From assembly GCF_027158485.1 (NCBI RefSeq), contig NZ_JAMKYJ010000002.1: DNA of 64,000 nucleotides, one strand, 5' to 3'. This document shows, piece by piece, positions 44,180 to 54,059 of the stretch; the first letter of the stretch is position 1; every line of letters begins with the position of its first letter. Source of the DNA: Oxalobacter formigenes. Lineage in GTDB: Bacteria; Pseudomonadota; Gammaproteobacteria; Burkholderiales; Burkholderiaceae_D. A program made the position numbers and the translations under genes. The notes under the pieces are model-generated. The model was not told the DNA's origin, made no database searches, and worked only from the letters and a program-made list of their open reading frames with translations.

Positions 44180-45136
44180 ATGAGCCGTTTTTCTCTTTTT
44201 CGCTGGGGCAAATCGAAATCTGATTCAGAAGGAACGTCGCGCACCGGTAGTGCGGACAGATTTGTCGCGGACGATATCGATCGCAAAAAAAGTTCCAACC
44301 GGAAAAACAGCGCGGACGATCCGCAATTGCCACAAAAGAAACGGGCTCGCCGACGCCTTGTCGGTTCCATTACACTGGTCGTGGCAGCCATCATTGTCTT
44401 GCCGATGATTTTCGAATCGGAACCCAGGCCGGTTTCACCCAATTTATTGATCGACATCCCTTCCAAAGACAACAAACCGGTTCAGGTGGCTGCAGCCGAA
44501 CAGACTCCGCCATCTGCCCCGACGACTGAAACGGCGGTTACCCCGCCAGCCGATCAGGCACAACAAGCCCAACAGGCACAGCTTGCTACCGCTCCGACAG
44601 AGGGCGTGGCACCGGCCGCACAGCCTTCCACTCCACCGGTTCAACAGGCGGCTCCGGTACAGAGCGCTACCGAACAGCATCTGGCCGCGCCAAAAACGGC
44701 AACGACAAGTGATGCCGACACACAGAAAAAACAGACCGAGGCACAACAAAAAGTCGAGAAGGCCAGACTGGAAAAACTGAAAGCGGAAAAGGCCAAACAG
44801 GAGAAGGCCAAGGCGGACAAGCTCAAAGCCGAAAAAGCGAAAGCGGCTGCCGGTTCCGATCCGATCGGTCAAATGATCGCCGATAAAAATACCAAAACAT
44901 CGACATCCGGCAAACAGGTCATTCAGGTCGCTGCGCTGACGTCGCAGCAAAAGGTCAGTGAATTGCAGGCGAAACTTTCCAAGGCGGGAATCCGTTCCCA
45001 TACCCAGAAAGTGAAAGCCAAAAACGGAGAAGAACGGATTCGTGTCCGTGTCGGGCCCCTCTCCAAGGCCGATGCGGACAAGACGTGTTCAAAACTCAAA
45101 AGCATGGGATTGTCCTGTACCCTGTTGCCGAACTGA
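44180..45136 (+). CDS. SPOR-domain cell-division-associated membrane protein (DedD-like)
   Basis: 318 aa. A basic cytoplasmic N-terminus, one membrane helix at about 61-78 (GSITLVVAAIIVLPMIF), a long Gln/Ala/Pro-rich then Lys/Ala/Glu-rich periplasmic linker, and a C-terminal SPOR domain from about 245 (KQVIQVAALTSQQKVSEL) that binds denuded peptidoglycan at the septum. Gene order folC-dedD-cvpA-purF is the same as in E. coli. Confidence 0.88.
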   Translation: MSRFSLFRWGKSKSDSEGTSRTGSADRFVADDIDRKKSSNRKNSADDPQLPQKKRARRRLVGSITLVVAAIIVLPMIFESEPRPVSPNLLIDIPSKDNKPVQVAAAEQTPPSAPTTETAVTPPADQAQQAQQAQLATAPTEGVAPAAQPSTPPVQQAAPVQSATEQHLAAPKTATTSDADTQKKQTEAQQKVEKARLEKLKAEKAKQEKAKADKLKAEKAKAAAGSDPIGQMIADKNTKTSTSGKQVIQVAALTSQQKVSELQAKLSKAGIRSHTQKVKAKNGEERIRVRVGPLSKADADKTCSKLKSMGLSCTLLPN

Positions 45137-45156
45137 TGTGACGACTGGATCGCATT

Positions 45157-45645
45157 TTGACTGCTTTCGATTACGTATTGCTGTTTCTGCTGGTCGGTTT
45201 CATGCTGATCAGCATGACGAAAGGTCTGGTGCGCGAAGTCATTTCGCTCGTTAGCTGGGTAGTCGCCTTTTATGTGGCGACCCATTACGGGGATATCCTG
45301 ATACCCTGGCTGCCCAGTGCGGTATCCGGGGATGTCATGAGGATGATCGTGGCGTTCATTGTGCTGTTTATCGGCACCCGGATTGTCATGGCAATACTGG
45401 CAAGACTGGTCAATGTCGTATTGCATGCAACGGGGTTGACGTTACTGGACCGTTTTCTGGGCGCGTTGTTCGGGCTTGCAAAAGGGGCGCTGGTCGCTCT
45501 GGCACTCGTTCTGGTTTGCGGGATGACAAAAATACCCGAGCAGCCGTTCTGGAAGAATGCGATGTTCAGCCCGATGGCAGTGCAGGCAGCGAAAATGACC
45601 ATGCCGTATTTGCCGGATTATTTTGTGGAATACATACATTTCTGA
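45157..45645 (+). CDS. cvpA: CvpA family membrane protein
   Basis: 162 aa from a TTG start; MTAFDYVLLFLLVGFMLIS is the typical N-terminus. Four membrane helices. In E. coli CvpA is needed for colicin V export and affects envelope function; its exact role is open. It precedes purF as in most proteobacteria. Confidence 0.9.
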   Translation: MTAFDYVLLFLLVGFMLISMTKGLVREVISLVSWVVAFYVATHYGDILIPWLPSAVSGDVMRMIVAFIVLFIGTRIVMAILARLVNVVLHATGLTLLDRFLGALFGLAKGALVALALVLVCGMTKIPEQPFWKNAMFSPMAVQAAKMTMPYLPDYFVEYIHF

Positions 45646-45717
45646 TTCAGGGTATCCTATCGGTTTCGATGTATTCCTGTGGTTTTGTTTTCTTAATTTT
45701 TGATTGAGGAGTCCACC

Positions 45718-47238
45718 ATGTGTGGCATCGTTGGTATTGTTTCCCAGACACCTGTCAACCAGCTGATCTATGATGCATTGCAGCTTTTGCAGCATCGCGG
45801 TCAGGACGCTGCCGGTATTGCCACCAGCAGTAACGGCAAGTTCGCGATGTTCAAGGCAAACGGTCTGGTCAGAGACGTTTTCCGTACCCGGAATATGCGC
45901 GCGTTGCCCGGAAACTGCGGTATCGGCCATGTCCGTTACCCGACAGCCGGTTCTGCCAAGAATGAAGAAGAAGCACAGCCATTCTATGTGAATGCACCTT
46001 TCGGCATCACGTTTGCCCACAACGGCAATCTGACCAATTGTGAACAGTTGAAAGGCGAAATGTTCAAAAACGATCGCCGTCACATCAATACGAACTCGGA
46101 TTCCGAAGTGCTGTTAAACGTGCTGGCACATGAAATCCAGGAAGCGACCAGCGGTTATTCGCTGGACCCGGCAGCACTCTTCAAGGCCGTTTCCATATTG
46201 CATAAACGGGTTCGCGGCGCTTACGCTGCCGTTGCCCATATCACCGATGCCGGTATTCTCGCTTTCCGCGATCCGTACGGTATCCGGCCCCTCTGTATCG
46301 GTTTTGCCGAAACGGACAAGGGCACGGAATACATGGTTGCGAGTGAATCCGTTGCACTCGAAGGTCTGGGTTTTCGCTTCCTGCGCGACGTCATGCCGGG
46401 TGAAGCGATTTTCATCGATATCGAAGGCAATCTGTACAACCAGCAATGCGCTGAAAATCCGAGCCTGAACCCTTGTATTTTCGAATACGTCTATCTGGCC
46501 CGTCCCGATTCACTGATCGATGGCGCGTCGGTGTATGCCACACGCCTGAAAATGGGTGAACATCTGGCAGACAAGATCAAACGCCAGGTTTCGACAGGTG
46601 ATATCGACGTTGTCATGCCGATTCCGGATTCATCCCGTCCTGCCGCCATCCAGCTTGCCCTGAAACTGGGCATCGAATATCGTGAAGGCCTGATCAAGAA
46701 CCGCTATATCGGCCGTACCTTTATCATGCCGGGACAGGCGGTCCGCAAGCGTTCCGTCCGCCAGAAACTGAACACCATCGGTTCTGAATTCAAGGGCAAG
46801 AATGTGTTGCTGGTCGATGATTCCATCGTCCGCGGCACGACCTGCAAGGAAATCGTCCAGATGGTGCGTGAAGCCGGTGCCAATAAAGTGATTTTCGCCT
46901 CCGCTGCACCTCCGGTGATTTACCCTAACGTATACGGTATCGACATGCCGACCCGTGACGAACTGATCGCTTATGGTCGTACCGACGAGGAAGTCCGTCG
47001 TGAAATGACAGCCGATGCGCTGGTCTATCAGGATCTGTCGGCATTGAAACAGTCTATAACCGACGTCAATCCGGCTTTGAGAAGCTTTGAGGCTTCCTGT
47101 TTTGACGGCTTGTACATTACCGGTGACGTTTCTGCCGATTATCTGAACCGTCTGGAATACGAACGCAAACATCTGGCCCCGACTCCGGAAGATCCGGTAA
47201 GAAACCAGCTGAATCTTTCTCTGGCAACGGCTGAGTAA
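45718..47238 (+). CDS. purF: Amidophosphoribosyltransferase
   Basis: 506 aa from the ATG at 45718, preceded by GAGGAG; the frame is open upstream, but the enzyme needs Cys as the second residue (MCGIVG), which becomes the N-terminal glutaminase nucleophile. The PRPP loop VLLVDDSIVRGTT is intact. First step of purine synthesis. Confidence 0.97.
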   Translation: MCGIVGIVSQTPVNQLIYDALQLLQHRGQDAAGIATSSNGKFAMFKANGLVRDVFRTRNMRALPGNCGIGHVRYPTAGSAKNEEEAQPFYVNAPFGITFAHNGNLTNCEQLKGEMFKNDRRHINTNSDSEVLLNVLAHEIQEATSGYSLDPAALFKAVSILHKRVRGAYAAVAHITDAGILAFRDPYGIRPLCIGFAETDKGTEYMVASESVALEGLGFRFLRDVMPGEAIFIDIEGNLYNQQCAENPSLNPCIFEYVYLARPDSLIDGASVYATRLKMGEHLADKIKRQVSTGDIDVVMPIPDSSRPAAIQLALKLGIEYREGLIKNRYIGRTFIMPGQAVRKRSVRQKLNTIGSEFKGKNVLLVDDSIVRGTTCKEIVQMVREAGANKVIFASAAPPVIYPNVYGIDMPTRDELIAYGRTDEEVRREMTADALVYQDLSALKQSITDVNPALRSFEASCFDGLYITGDVSADYLNRLEYERKHLAPTPEDPVRNQLNLSLATAE

Positions 47239-47255
47239 GACAAGACGCTCGAAAG

Positions 47256-47290
47256 GGTCTGATGCCGTGAAAGCGGCTTCAGGCCTTTTT
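47256..47290 (+). terminator. Terminator after purF
   Basis: GGTCTGATGCCG pairs with CGGCTTCAGGCC with one mismatch and one G-T pair, loop TGAAAG, then TTTTTG. Confidence 0.8.
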
Positions 47291-47386
47291 GTTCGATCAG
47301 AGGGTGCAATGCCGGTCAGCGTTTGACCATTTTCATAGTGCTTGATTGTCCTGAAAACTTTATTATTCGATTGAGTCAAAAACATT

Positions 47387-47941
47387 ATGAATAAAGCTTT
47401 TACAAAAGAATCGGATAACGACGACGAACTGGAACCGAATGTTCCCGTGCTTCCGGCCGGCTTCAAAAATTACATCACTCCTGCCGGCTTAAAGAGCCTG
47501 AAAGACGAGTTGTTGTCTCTCATCGACAAGGAACGGCCACAGGTTGTCCAGATCGTGTCATGGGCGGCGTCCAATGGCGACCGCTCGGAAAACGGCGATT
47601 ACATTTACGGCAAACGTCGCCTTCGTGAAATCGACCGGCGTATCCGTTTTCTGATCAAACGAATCGAGGCGGCAGAAGAATTCGATCCCAGCATTCACTA
47701 CGGCAATGACCAGATCTTCTTCGGCGCGACAGTGACCTACGAACGCGAGGACGGTGAGGAAAACACCATCACGATTGTCGGTATCGACGAATTCGATCCG
47801 CTGGAAGGCCGAATCAGCTGGATATCGCCAATGGCGAAAACACTGATCAAGGCACGTGAAGGCGATACGGTTACCCTGCATACACCGGCAGGTATCGAGG
47901 AACTGGTCATTCTGGAAGTAAATTACCCGAAACCCGAATAA
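47387..47941 (+). CDS. greB: Transcription elongation factor GreB
   Basis: 184 aa. The coiled-coil N-terminal domain with the acidic tip GDRSENGDY and the GreB-specific YGKRRLREIDRRIRFL, then the C-terminal FKBP-like domain. GreB reaches into RNA polymerase and triggers cleavage of back-tracked RNA. Confidence 0.95.
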   Translation: MNKAFTKESDNDDELEPNVPVLPAGFKNYITPAGLKSLKDELLSLIDKERPQVVQIVSWAASNGDRSENGDYIYGKRRLREIDRRIRFLIKRIEAAEEFDPSIHYGNDQIFFGATVTYEREDGEENTITIVGIDEFDPLEGRISWISPMAKTLIKAREGDTVTLHTPAGIEELVILEVNYPKPE

Positions 47942-47969
47942 AGGGTTTGATCTTTTTTCGATAGGATGG

Positions 47970-48002
47970 TTTCGCCAGAATGTTTTTCCGGCGAAATTTT
48001 TG
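47970..48002 (+). terminator. Terminator after greB
   Basis: TTTCGCC pairs with GGCGAAA around a 13-base loop, followed by TTTTTG. It also argues against a start for the next gene at 47966. Confidence 0.75.
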
Positions 48003-48061
48003 TATTCAGGCAGTTCCCACTTATACTGGCTGAAATTTTTACTCTTTTCTTCAAACCCGAT

Positions 48062-50296
48062 ATGACGGTCGTCCCGAAAAACATATTTTCCTACGTTTCC
48101 CGCAAAGTGAAACGGGCAGGCGCAGCCCCTTTTTTGCCAATGTCGAAAAAGGAAATGGATGCGCTTGGCTGGGATGCCTGCGACATTATTCTGGTTTCCG
48201 GAGACGCTTATATCGACCATCCCAGCTTCGGGGTAGCCCTGATCGGCCGTGTGCTCGAAGCACAGGGGTTCAGGGTCGGGATCATCGCCCAGCCGGACTG
48301 GAAATCGGCACAGCCTTTCCGTGCGCTGGGAAAACCGAAACTGTATTTCGGCGTGACATCCGGCAATATGGATTCGATGGTCAACCGCTATACGGCAGAA
48401 CGGAAAATCCGTTCGGACGACGCCTATACACCCGGAGGAAAAGCCGGAAAACGTCCCGATCGTGCGCTGGTCGTTTACGCGCAGCGGGCAAAGGAAGCTT
48501 ATCCCGGCATTCCGGTCGTCATCGGTTCGATTGAAGCGAGTCTTCGTCGAGTCGCGCATTACGATTACTGGTCGGACAAGGTCAGGCGTTCCGTGCTTCC
48601 CGATTCCAAGGCCGACATCCTTGTGTACGGCAATGCAGAGCGGGCGATTGTCGACTTGTCTCATCGTCTTGCTGCGGGAGAGAAAATCGAATCGATCCGC
48701 GATTTGCGCGGTACGGCATACATGGTGCCAAAAGGCTGGAAACCGGCGGAAGACTGGGTGGAAGTCGATTCGTCGAGTCTCGACAAGCCGGGGCCGGTCA
48801 AAAAACATGCCAATCCCTATTTTCCCGAGCAGGAAGTGTGTGGTGCGAAAGCACAGCAGGACAAAGCTGCCGGGGAATCGATCAGGGAAAGCAAAATCAG
48901 TCTGCGCCTGAAAGCGAACAGCCAGTCTGTCGTTCGTCTGCCATCGTATGAACAGGTCGTGGACGATCCCGTTTTGTATGCGCATGCATCTCGCGTCATG
49001 CATCTGGAATCCAATCCAGGCAATGCCCGTGCACTCGTTCAGGCGCATGGCGAGCGCGATGTCTGGCTGAATCCACCACCCTTGCCGCTGGCGATGGAAG
49101 AGATGGATGGCGTATTCGGATTGCCTTATGCCAGAGGCCCGCACCCCGCTTACAAGGGGGAGGCCATTCCGGCATGGGAAATGATCCGCTTTTCCGTCAA
49201 TATCATGCGTGGCTGTTTCGGGGGATGTTCGTTCTGTTCGATTACCGAACATGAAGGCCGTATCATCCAGAGCCGGTCAGAACCGTCTGTCCTCCGCGAG
49301 ATCGAGGAAATCCGCGATAACGTGGACGGGTTCACCGGAGTCATTTCCGATCTGGGCGGCCCGACGGCGAACATGTACCGTCTTGGATGCCGCGACGAAA
49401 AAATCCAGAGCGTCTGCCGCCGGTTGTCGTGCGTTTATCCTCAGATCTGCAAGAACCTGAATACCGACCACAGCAAACTCATTTCCCTGTACCGGAAAGC
49501 ACGGGCATTGCCGGGAGTGAAGAAAATCCTGATCGGTTCGGGTGTCCGTTACGATATCGCCGTCAAATCGCCAGAATACATCCGCGAACTGGTTACGCAT
49601 CATGTCGGCGGTTTGTTGAAGATTGCACCGGAACATACGGAACAGAACGTCCTGTCCAAAATGATGAAGCCGGGTATCGGGACGTATGACGAATTCAAGC
49701 GCCTGTTCGACCGTTATTCGAAGGAAGCGGGCAAGGAACAGTATCTTGTCCCGTATTTCATCGCCGCGCATCCGGGTGCAACCGATGAAGACATGTTGAA
49801 TCTGGCCTTGTGGCTGAAGCGGAACCGTTTCCGGCCGGATCAGGTGCAGACTTTCATGCCGACGCCACTGGCGCTGGCAACGACAATGTATCACTCCGAA
49901 CGAAACCCGCTGGAACCGGTTTCTTACGATTCTGAAAAAGTCGAAACGGCCCGAAAAGGGCAGGTCCGCCGTTTGCACAAGGCTTTTTTGCGTTATCACG
50001 ATCCCGAAAACTGGCAGCTATTACGCGAGTGGCTCCGCAGGCATGGTCGTGACGACCTGATCGGAAACGGGCCGAACCAGCTCGTTCCGGCATGGAAATC
50101 CGCACCTGCAGGCGCACAGAATCGTTTCGCCACTCCGGCGAAAAAGGGCAATGCCGTCAAATCCGGTTTGCAGGGACAGCCGAAAAACAGAACAGCAAAC
50201 AAAACAGAACGCCCCAAACAGGGTGACAGCCGTAAAGGACAATTTGCAGCAGCCAGCCGCCATCGCAAAGGCGTTCCGACACGGTCAGGGCGCTAG
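48062..50296 (+). CDS. YgiQ-family radical SAM protein
   Basis: 744 aa from the ATG at 48062, chosen because an earlier ATG at 47966 lies at the greB terminator and relatives begin close to this point. The radical SAM cluster motif is C385-x3-C389-x2-C392 (CFGGCSFC), preceded by an N-terminal domain with GDAYIDHPSFG and followed by the conserved LKIAPEHTE and ISDLGGPTANMY. The C-terminal 70 residues are basic and disordered. The family is widespread but its reaction is unknown. Confidence 0.92.
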   Translation: MTVVPKNIFSYVSRKVKRAGAAPFLPMSKKEMDALGWDACDIILVSGDAYIDHPSFGVALIGRVLEAQGFRVGIIAQPDWKSAQPFRALGKPKLYFGVTSGNMDSMVNRYTAERKIRSDDAYTPGGKAGKRPDRALVVYAQRAKEAYPGIPVVIGSIEASLRRVAHYDYWSDKVRRSVLPDSKADILVYGNAERAIVDLSHRLAAGEKIESIRDLRGTAYMVPKGWKPAEDWVEVDSSSLDKPGPVKKHANPYFPEQEVCGAKAQQDKAAGESIRESKISLRLKANSQSVVRLPSYEQVVDDPVLYAHASRVMHLESNPGNARALVQAHGERDVWLNPPPLPLAMEEMDGVFGLPYARGPHPAYKGEAIPAWEMIRFSVNIMRGCFGGCSFCSITEHEGRIIQSRSEPSVLREIEEIRDNVDGFTGVISDLGGPTANMYRLGCRDEKIQSVCRRLSCVYPQICKNLNTDHSKLISLYRKARALPGVKKILIGSGVRYDIAVKSPEYIRELVTHHVGGLLKIAPEHTEQNVLSKMMKPGIGTYDEFKRLFDRYSKEAGKEQYLVPYFIAAHPGATDEDMLNLALWLKRNRFRPDQVQTFMPTPLALATTMYHSERNPLEPVSYDSEKVETARKGQVRRLHKAFLRYHDPENWQLLREWLRRHGRDDLIGNGPNQLVPAWKSAPAGAQNRFATPAKKGNAVKSGLQGQPKNRTANKTERPKQGDSRKGQFAAASRHRKGVPTRSGR

Positions 50297-50478
50297 AATA
50301 TCCGGCGTGGAACCTGTATTCATGCCGATTTAAACAACAAATCGGAAGATATGACCCATCGTCTGGATTTAATCGACGCCAGGGCCATGTTTTTCGGGCG
50401 AAATCCAGTAAAATGTCGCCATTATCCAGTTTATGACTGGGTGTTATCCGAACAAGTTATTATTTCTGTGCACGACGA

Positions 50479-52272
50479 ATGAAGAACATCCGTAATTTTT
50501 CCATTATTGCTCATATTGACCACGGCAAATCCACGCTGGCTGACCGGATTATCCAGCTTTGCGGCGGATTGTCAGATCGGGAAATGGAAGCTCAGGTGCT
50601 CGACTCCATGGATCTCGAACGGGAACGTGGCATTACGATCAAGGCACAGACCGCTGCACTGAATTACAAGGCACGGGACGGACAGGTATATAACCTGAAC
50701 CTGATCGATACCCCGGGACACGTGGATTTCAGCTATGAAGTCAGCCGTTCGCTTTCCGCATGTGAAGGCGCATTGCTGGTGGTGGATGCATCGCAGGGGG
50801 TCGAAGCACAGACCGTCGCTAACTGCTATACGGCGCTCGACCTGAACGTCGAAGTCGTTCCGGTGCTGAACAAGATCGATTTGCCATCGGCCGACCCGGA
50901 CAATGCCAAATCCGAAATCGAGGACGTGATCGGTATCGATTCGTCTGACGCCGTTCTGGCATCCGCCAAAACGGGACTCGGTGTCGAGGATATTCTTGAA
51001 TCGATCATTGCCAAAATCCCGCCTCCGGAAGGCGATCCGGCAGCCCCTTTGCAGGCACTGATCATCGATTCATGGTTCGACAATTACGTCGGCGTCGTCA
51101 TGCTGGTGCGTATCAAGAACGGTACCCTGAAACCGAAAGACAGGATTCGCCTGATGGCGACCGGTTCGGAATATCTGGCTGAAAGCATCGGTGTCTTTTC
51201 ACCGCGCTCGGTTTCCAAAGATTCCCTCTCGGCGGGGCAGGTCGGTTTCATTATCGCCGGCATCAAGGAACTGACAGCGGCCAAGGTCGGCGATACGATT
51301 ACGTTGGCCTCGCGTCCCGCTTCCGAACCTCTGCCGGGTTTCAAGGAAGTGCAGCCGCAGGTATTTGCGGGTCTATTCCCGGTTGAAGCCAACCAGTACG
51401 ACGCCTTGCGCGATTCGCTGGAAAAACTGAAGCTGAACGATGCGTCCCTGCAATACGAACCAGAAGTGTCGCAGGCGCTGGGCTTCGGTTTCCGGTGCGG
51501 TTTCCTTGGTCTTTTGCATATGGAAATCGTTCAGGAACGACTGGAGCGCGAATTCGGCATGGACCTGATCACAACGGCTCCGACGGTCGTGTATGAAGTG
51601 ATCCTGAAAAACGGCGACATGCTGATGGTGGACAATCCGTCCAAGATGCCCGACCCTGCCCGAATCGAGGAAGTCCGCGAACCGATCGTGACGGTAAACC
51701 TTTACATGCCTCAGGAATACGTCGGCCCGATCATGACGCTGTGCAATCAGAAGCGTGGTATCCAGATGGATATGCATTACCACGGCAAGCAGGTTCGTCT
51801 GGTCTATGAATTGCCGATGGCGGAAATCGTGCTCGATTTTTTCGACAAGATGAAATCCATCTCGCGCGGATATGCATCGATGGAATATGAATTCAAGGAA
51901 TATCGTTCTTCCGACGTCGTGAAGGTCGATATGCTGATCAACGGCGACAAGGTCGATGCGCTGGCGATTATCGTGCATCGCGCCAATAGCCAGTACCGTG
52001 GCCGTGCCGTCGCGGCGAAAATGCGTGAACTGATCCCGCGCCAGATGTTCGACGTCGCCATTCAGGCCGCGATCGGATCGACGATCATTTCACGTGAAAA
52101 CGTGAAGGCCTTGCGTAAAAACGTATTGGCAAAATGCTATGGCGGTGACATTACCCGCAAGCGCAAATTGCTTGAAAAACAAAAAGCAGGTAAAAAACGG
52201 ATGAAACAGGTTGGATCGGTGGAAGTTCCACAGGAAGCTTTCCTGGCAATCTTACAAGTGGATGAAAAATGA
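50479..52272 (+). CDS. lepA: Elongation factor 4
   Basis: 597 aa. GTPase motifs AHIDHGKST, DTPGHVDF and NKIDLP are intact, and the C-terminal LepA-specific domain ends KKRMKQVGSVEVPQEAFLAIL. It back-translocates or remodels stalled ribosomes. The stop overlaps lepB by 4 bases. The 182-base gap before it shows nothing clear. Confidence 0.97.
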   Translation: MKNIRNFSIIAHIDHGKSTLADRIIQLCGGLSDREMEAQVLDSMDLERERGITIKAQTAALNYKARDGQVYNLNLIDTPGHVDFSYEVSRSLSACEGALLVVDASQGVEAQTVANCYTALDLNVEVVPVLNKIDLPSADPDNAKSEIEDVIGIDSSDAVLASAKTGLGVEDILESIIAKIPPPEGDPAAPLQALIIDSWFDNYVGVVMLVRIKNGTLKPKDRIRLMATGSEYLAESIGVFSPRSVSKDSLSAGQVGFIIAGIKELTAAKVGDTITLASRPASEPLPGFKEVQPQVFAGLFPVEANQYDALRDSLEKLKLNDASLQYEPEVSQALGFGFRCGFLGLLHMEIVQERLEREFGMDLITTAPTVVYEVILKNGDMLMVDNPSKMPDPARIEEVREPIVTVNLYMPQEYVGPIMTLCNQKRGIQMDMHYHGKQVRLVYELPMAEIVLDFFDKMKSISRGYASMEYEFKEYRSSDVVKVDMLINGDKVDALAIIVHRANSQYRGRAVAAKMRELIPRQMFDVAIQAAIGSTIISRENVKALRKNVLAKCYGGDITRKRKLLEKQKAGKKRMKQVGSVEVPQEAFLAILQVDEK

Positions 52273-53186
52273 ACGTGCAGTCTTTGCTGGGTAACTTCGC
52301 CCTGATCCTTTTCATATTGATGGTGATCTCGGGTGTCGTCTGGTTCTACGACAAGCTGGTACTGGTCAAAAAACGGAAAGCCGCCGCTGAAATCGCACTA
52401 GCTGCCTATGATGAGCGCAACGCCAGAATGAAGGCGGAAGGTATCAAGGTCGATGATTCCGGCAGGGAAACCCTGAAAGAAAAACTGATGAAGCGGCCGA
52501 TGTGGGTGGAATATTCAGGCAGCTTTTTCCCTGTGATCGCGGCAGTATTCGTCATCCGTTCCTTTCTCTGGGAACCGTTCAGGATTCCATCGAGCTCGAT
52601 GGTCCCCACGCTGGAAGTCGGCGACATGATTCTGGTCAGCAAGTACAGTTACGGTATCCGCCTGCCGGTCATCAACAAGAAAGTGATCGGACTCGGTGAT
52701 CCTGAAAAGGGCGACGTCGTCGTTTTCAAATTCCCGAAAGACACCTCACTCGACTATATCAAACGGGTGGTCGGTGTCGGTGGCGACAAGATCGAATACA
52801 GGAACAAGAAACTGACCGTCAATGGTGTCGAGGCGAAATACCAGCCGATGTCCGACTATCTCGATACGGAAAGTTTGACTTATTCCAAACAGTTCGAGGA
52901 AGATTTGTCCGGCGCAGGTGTCAAACACCGTATCCTGAACGACGATCGTGCACCGACGTATGTGCCGCATCCTGACCGTTTCAAAAACCGCCAGATGTGC
53001 ACCTACAACGTGGAAGGATTTTCATGTACGGTGCCAGAGGGGTATTATTTCATGATGGGCGACAACCGGGACAACAGTCTGGATAGCCGTTACTGGGGTT
53101 TCGTTCCCGATGAATACATCGTCGGCAGGGCGTTTCTCGTATGGATGAACTTGAATGACATGACGCGTATAGGCGGCATCCATTAA
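52269..53186 (+). CDS. lepB: Signal peptidase I
   Basis: 305 aa. Two N-terminal membrane helices (about 7-27 and 84-101), catalytic S110 (SSSMVPTL) and K165 (YIKRVVG), and box E MGDNRDNSLDSRYWG. It cleaves signal peptides of Sec and Tat substrates on the periplasmic face. Confidence 0.97.
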   Translation: MNVQSLLGNFALILFILMVISGVVWFYDKLVLVKKRKAAAEIALAAYDERNARMKAEGIKVDDSGRETLKEKLMKRPMWVEYSGSFFPVIAAVFVIRSFLWEPFRIPSSSMVPTLEVGDMILVSKYSYGIRLPVINKKVIGLGDPEKGDVVVFKFPKDTSLDYIKRVVGVGGDKIEYRNKKLTVNGVEAKYQPMSDYLDTESLTYSKQFEEDLSGAGVKHRILNDDRAPTYVPHPDRFKNRQMCTYNVEGFSCTVPEGYYFMMGDNRDNSLDSRYWGFVPDEYIVGRAFLVWMNLNDMTRIGGIH

Positions 53187-53241
53187 TCGCCAAATGGCAC
53201 AAACTTGATTTTTGATTGAACAGGGAAACTCTCAAATTGCG

Positions 53242-54045
53242 ATGATGAACGTGAATGTGTTGCAGGAAAGGATCGGATATTCTTTCCGACAAATCGACTT
53301 GCTCCAGACGGCACTGACTCATCGGAGCTTTTCCAGTCATCATAATGAACGACTGGAGTTTCTGGGCGATTCACTGTTGAATTGCGTCACGGCCATCAAT
53401 CTGTACGAGCGGTATGTCGAACTGAATGAAGGCAATCTGTCGCGACTGAGGTCTTCTCTTGTCAGACAGCAGGCACTGTACGAAATTGCGCAGAAACTGG
53501 ATATGTCCAGTTTTTTGCGTCTGGGTGAAGGAGAACTGAAAGCCGGTGGCTTCAAGCGTCCCTCAATTCTTGCCGATGCAATGGAAGCGTTGTTCGGTGC
53601 CATATTCCTTGACTCCGATTTCGAGACGGTCAGAAGGGTCATTACGCAACTGTTCACTGACATGATGAAAGGGCTCGACCCGGAAACGTTCGGGAAAGAC
53701 GCGAAAACGCAATTGCAGGAATATTTGCAGGGACACAAGCTGGCTTTGCCGGAATACCAGGTCGTTGCCACACACGGTGCCGCGCACAATCAGGAATTCG
53801 AAATCGAATGTACGATCGGCAAATTCGGCATTCACGTGTTCGGAACGGGTTCCAGCCGACGGGCCGGAGAACAGGAAGCGGCACAGAAAGCGCTGGTTGC
53901 TGTGGAAGAAGCCATGAAAAACAAAAAGCAGGTTTCATCCGGAAAAAAAGGCCGTAAGGAAGCACAGATGAAATTGATCGGTATCGCTACACCACAAAGA
54001 GAACTGCCTGTCGAAGACGAGGCGGTGCCACCTACCAGAAAATGA
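53242..54045 (+). CDS. rnc: Ribonuclease III
   Basis: 267 aa from the ATG at 53242; ATG 53245 and an upstream TTG at 53212 are alternatives, and none has a good ribosome site. RNase III signature NERLEFLGDSLL and second acidic motif DAMEALFGAI hold the Mg ligands; the double-stranded-RNA-binding domain follows at about 155-225. A basic tail extends past it. It processes rRNA and regulates mRNAs. The DUF4845 gene I recall between lepB and rnc in relatives is missing. Confidence 0.95.
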   Translation: MMNVNVLQERIGYSFRQIDLLQTALTHRSFSSHHNERLEFLGDSLLNCVTAINLYERYVELNEGNLSRLRSSLVRQQALYEIAQKLDMSSFLRLGEGELKAGGFKRPSILADAMEALFGAIFLDSDFETVRRVITQLFTDMMKGLDPETFGKDAKTQLQEYLQGHKLALPEYQVVATHGAAHNQEFEIECTIGKFGIHVFGTGSSRRAGEQEAAQKALVAVEEAMKNKKQVSSGKKGRKEAQMKLIGIATPQRELPVEDEAVPPTRK

Positions 54046-54059
54046 GTGAGGTTGACATC

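Noticed and set aside
47558..49252. Minus-strand ORF of 564 codons opposite greB and the YgiQ-family gene
   Set aside because: Shadow frame across two real genes; no family resemblance and no ribosome site noted.
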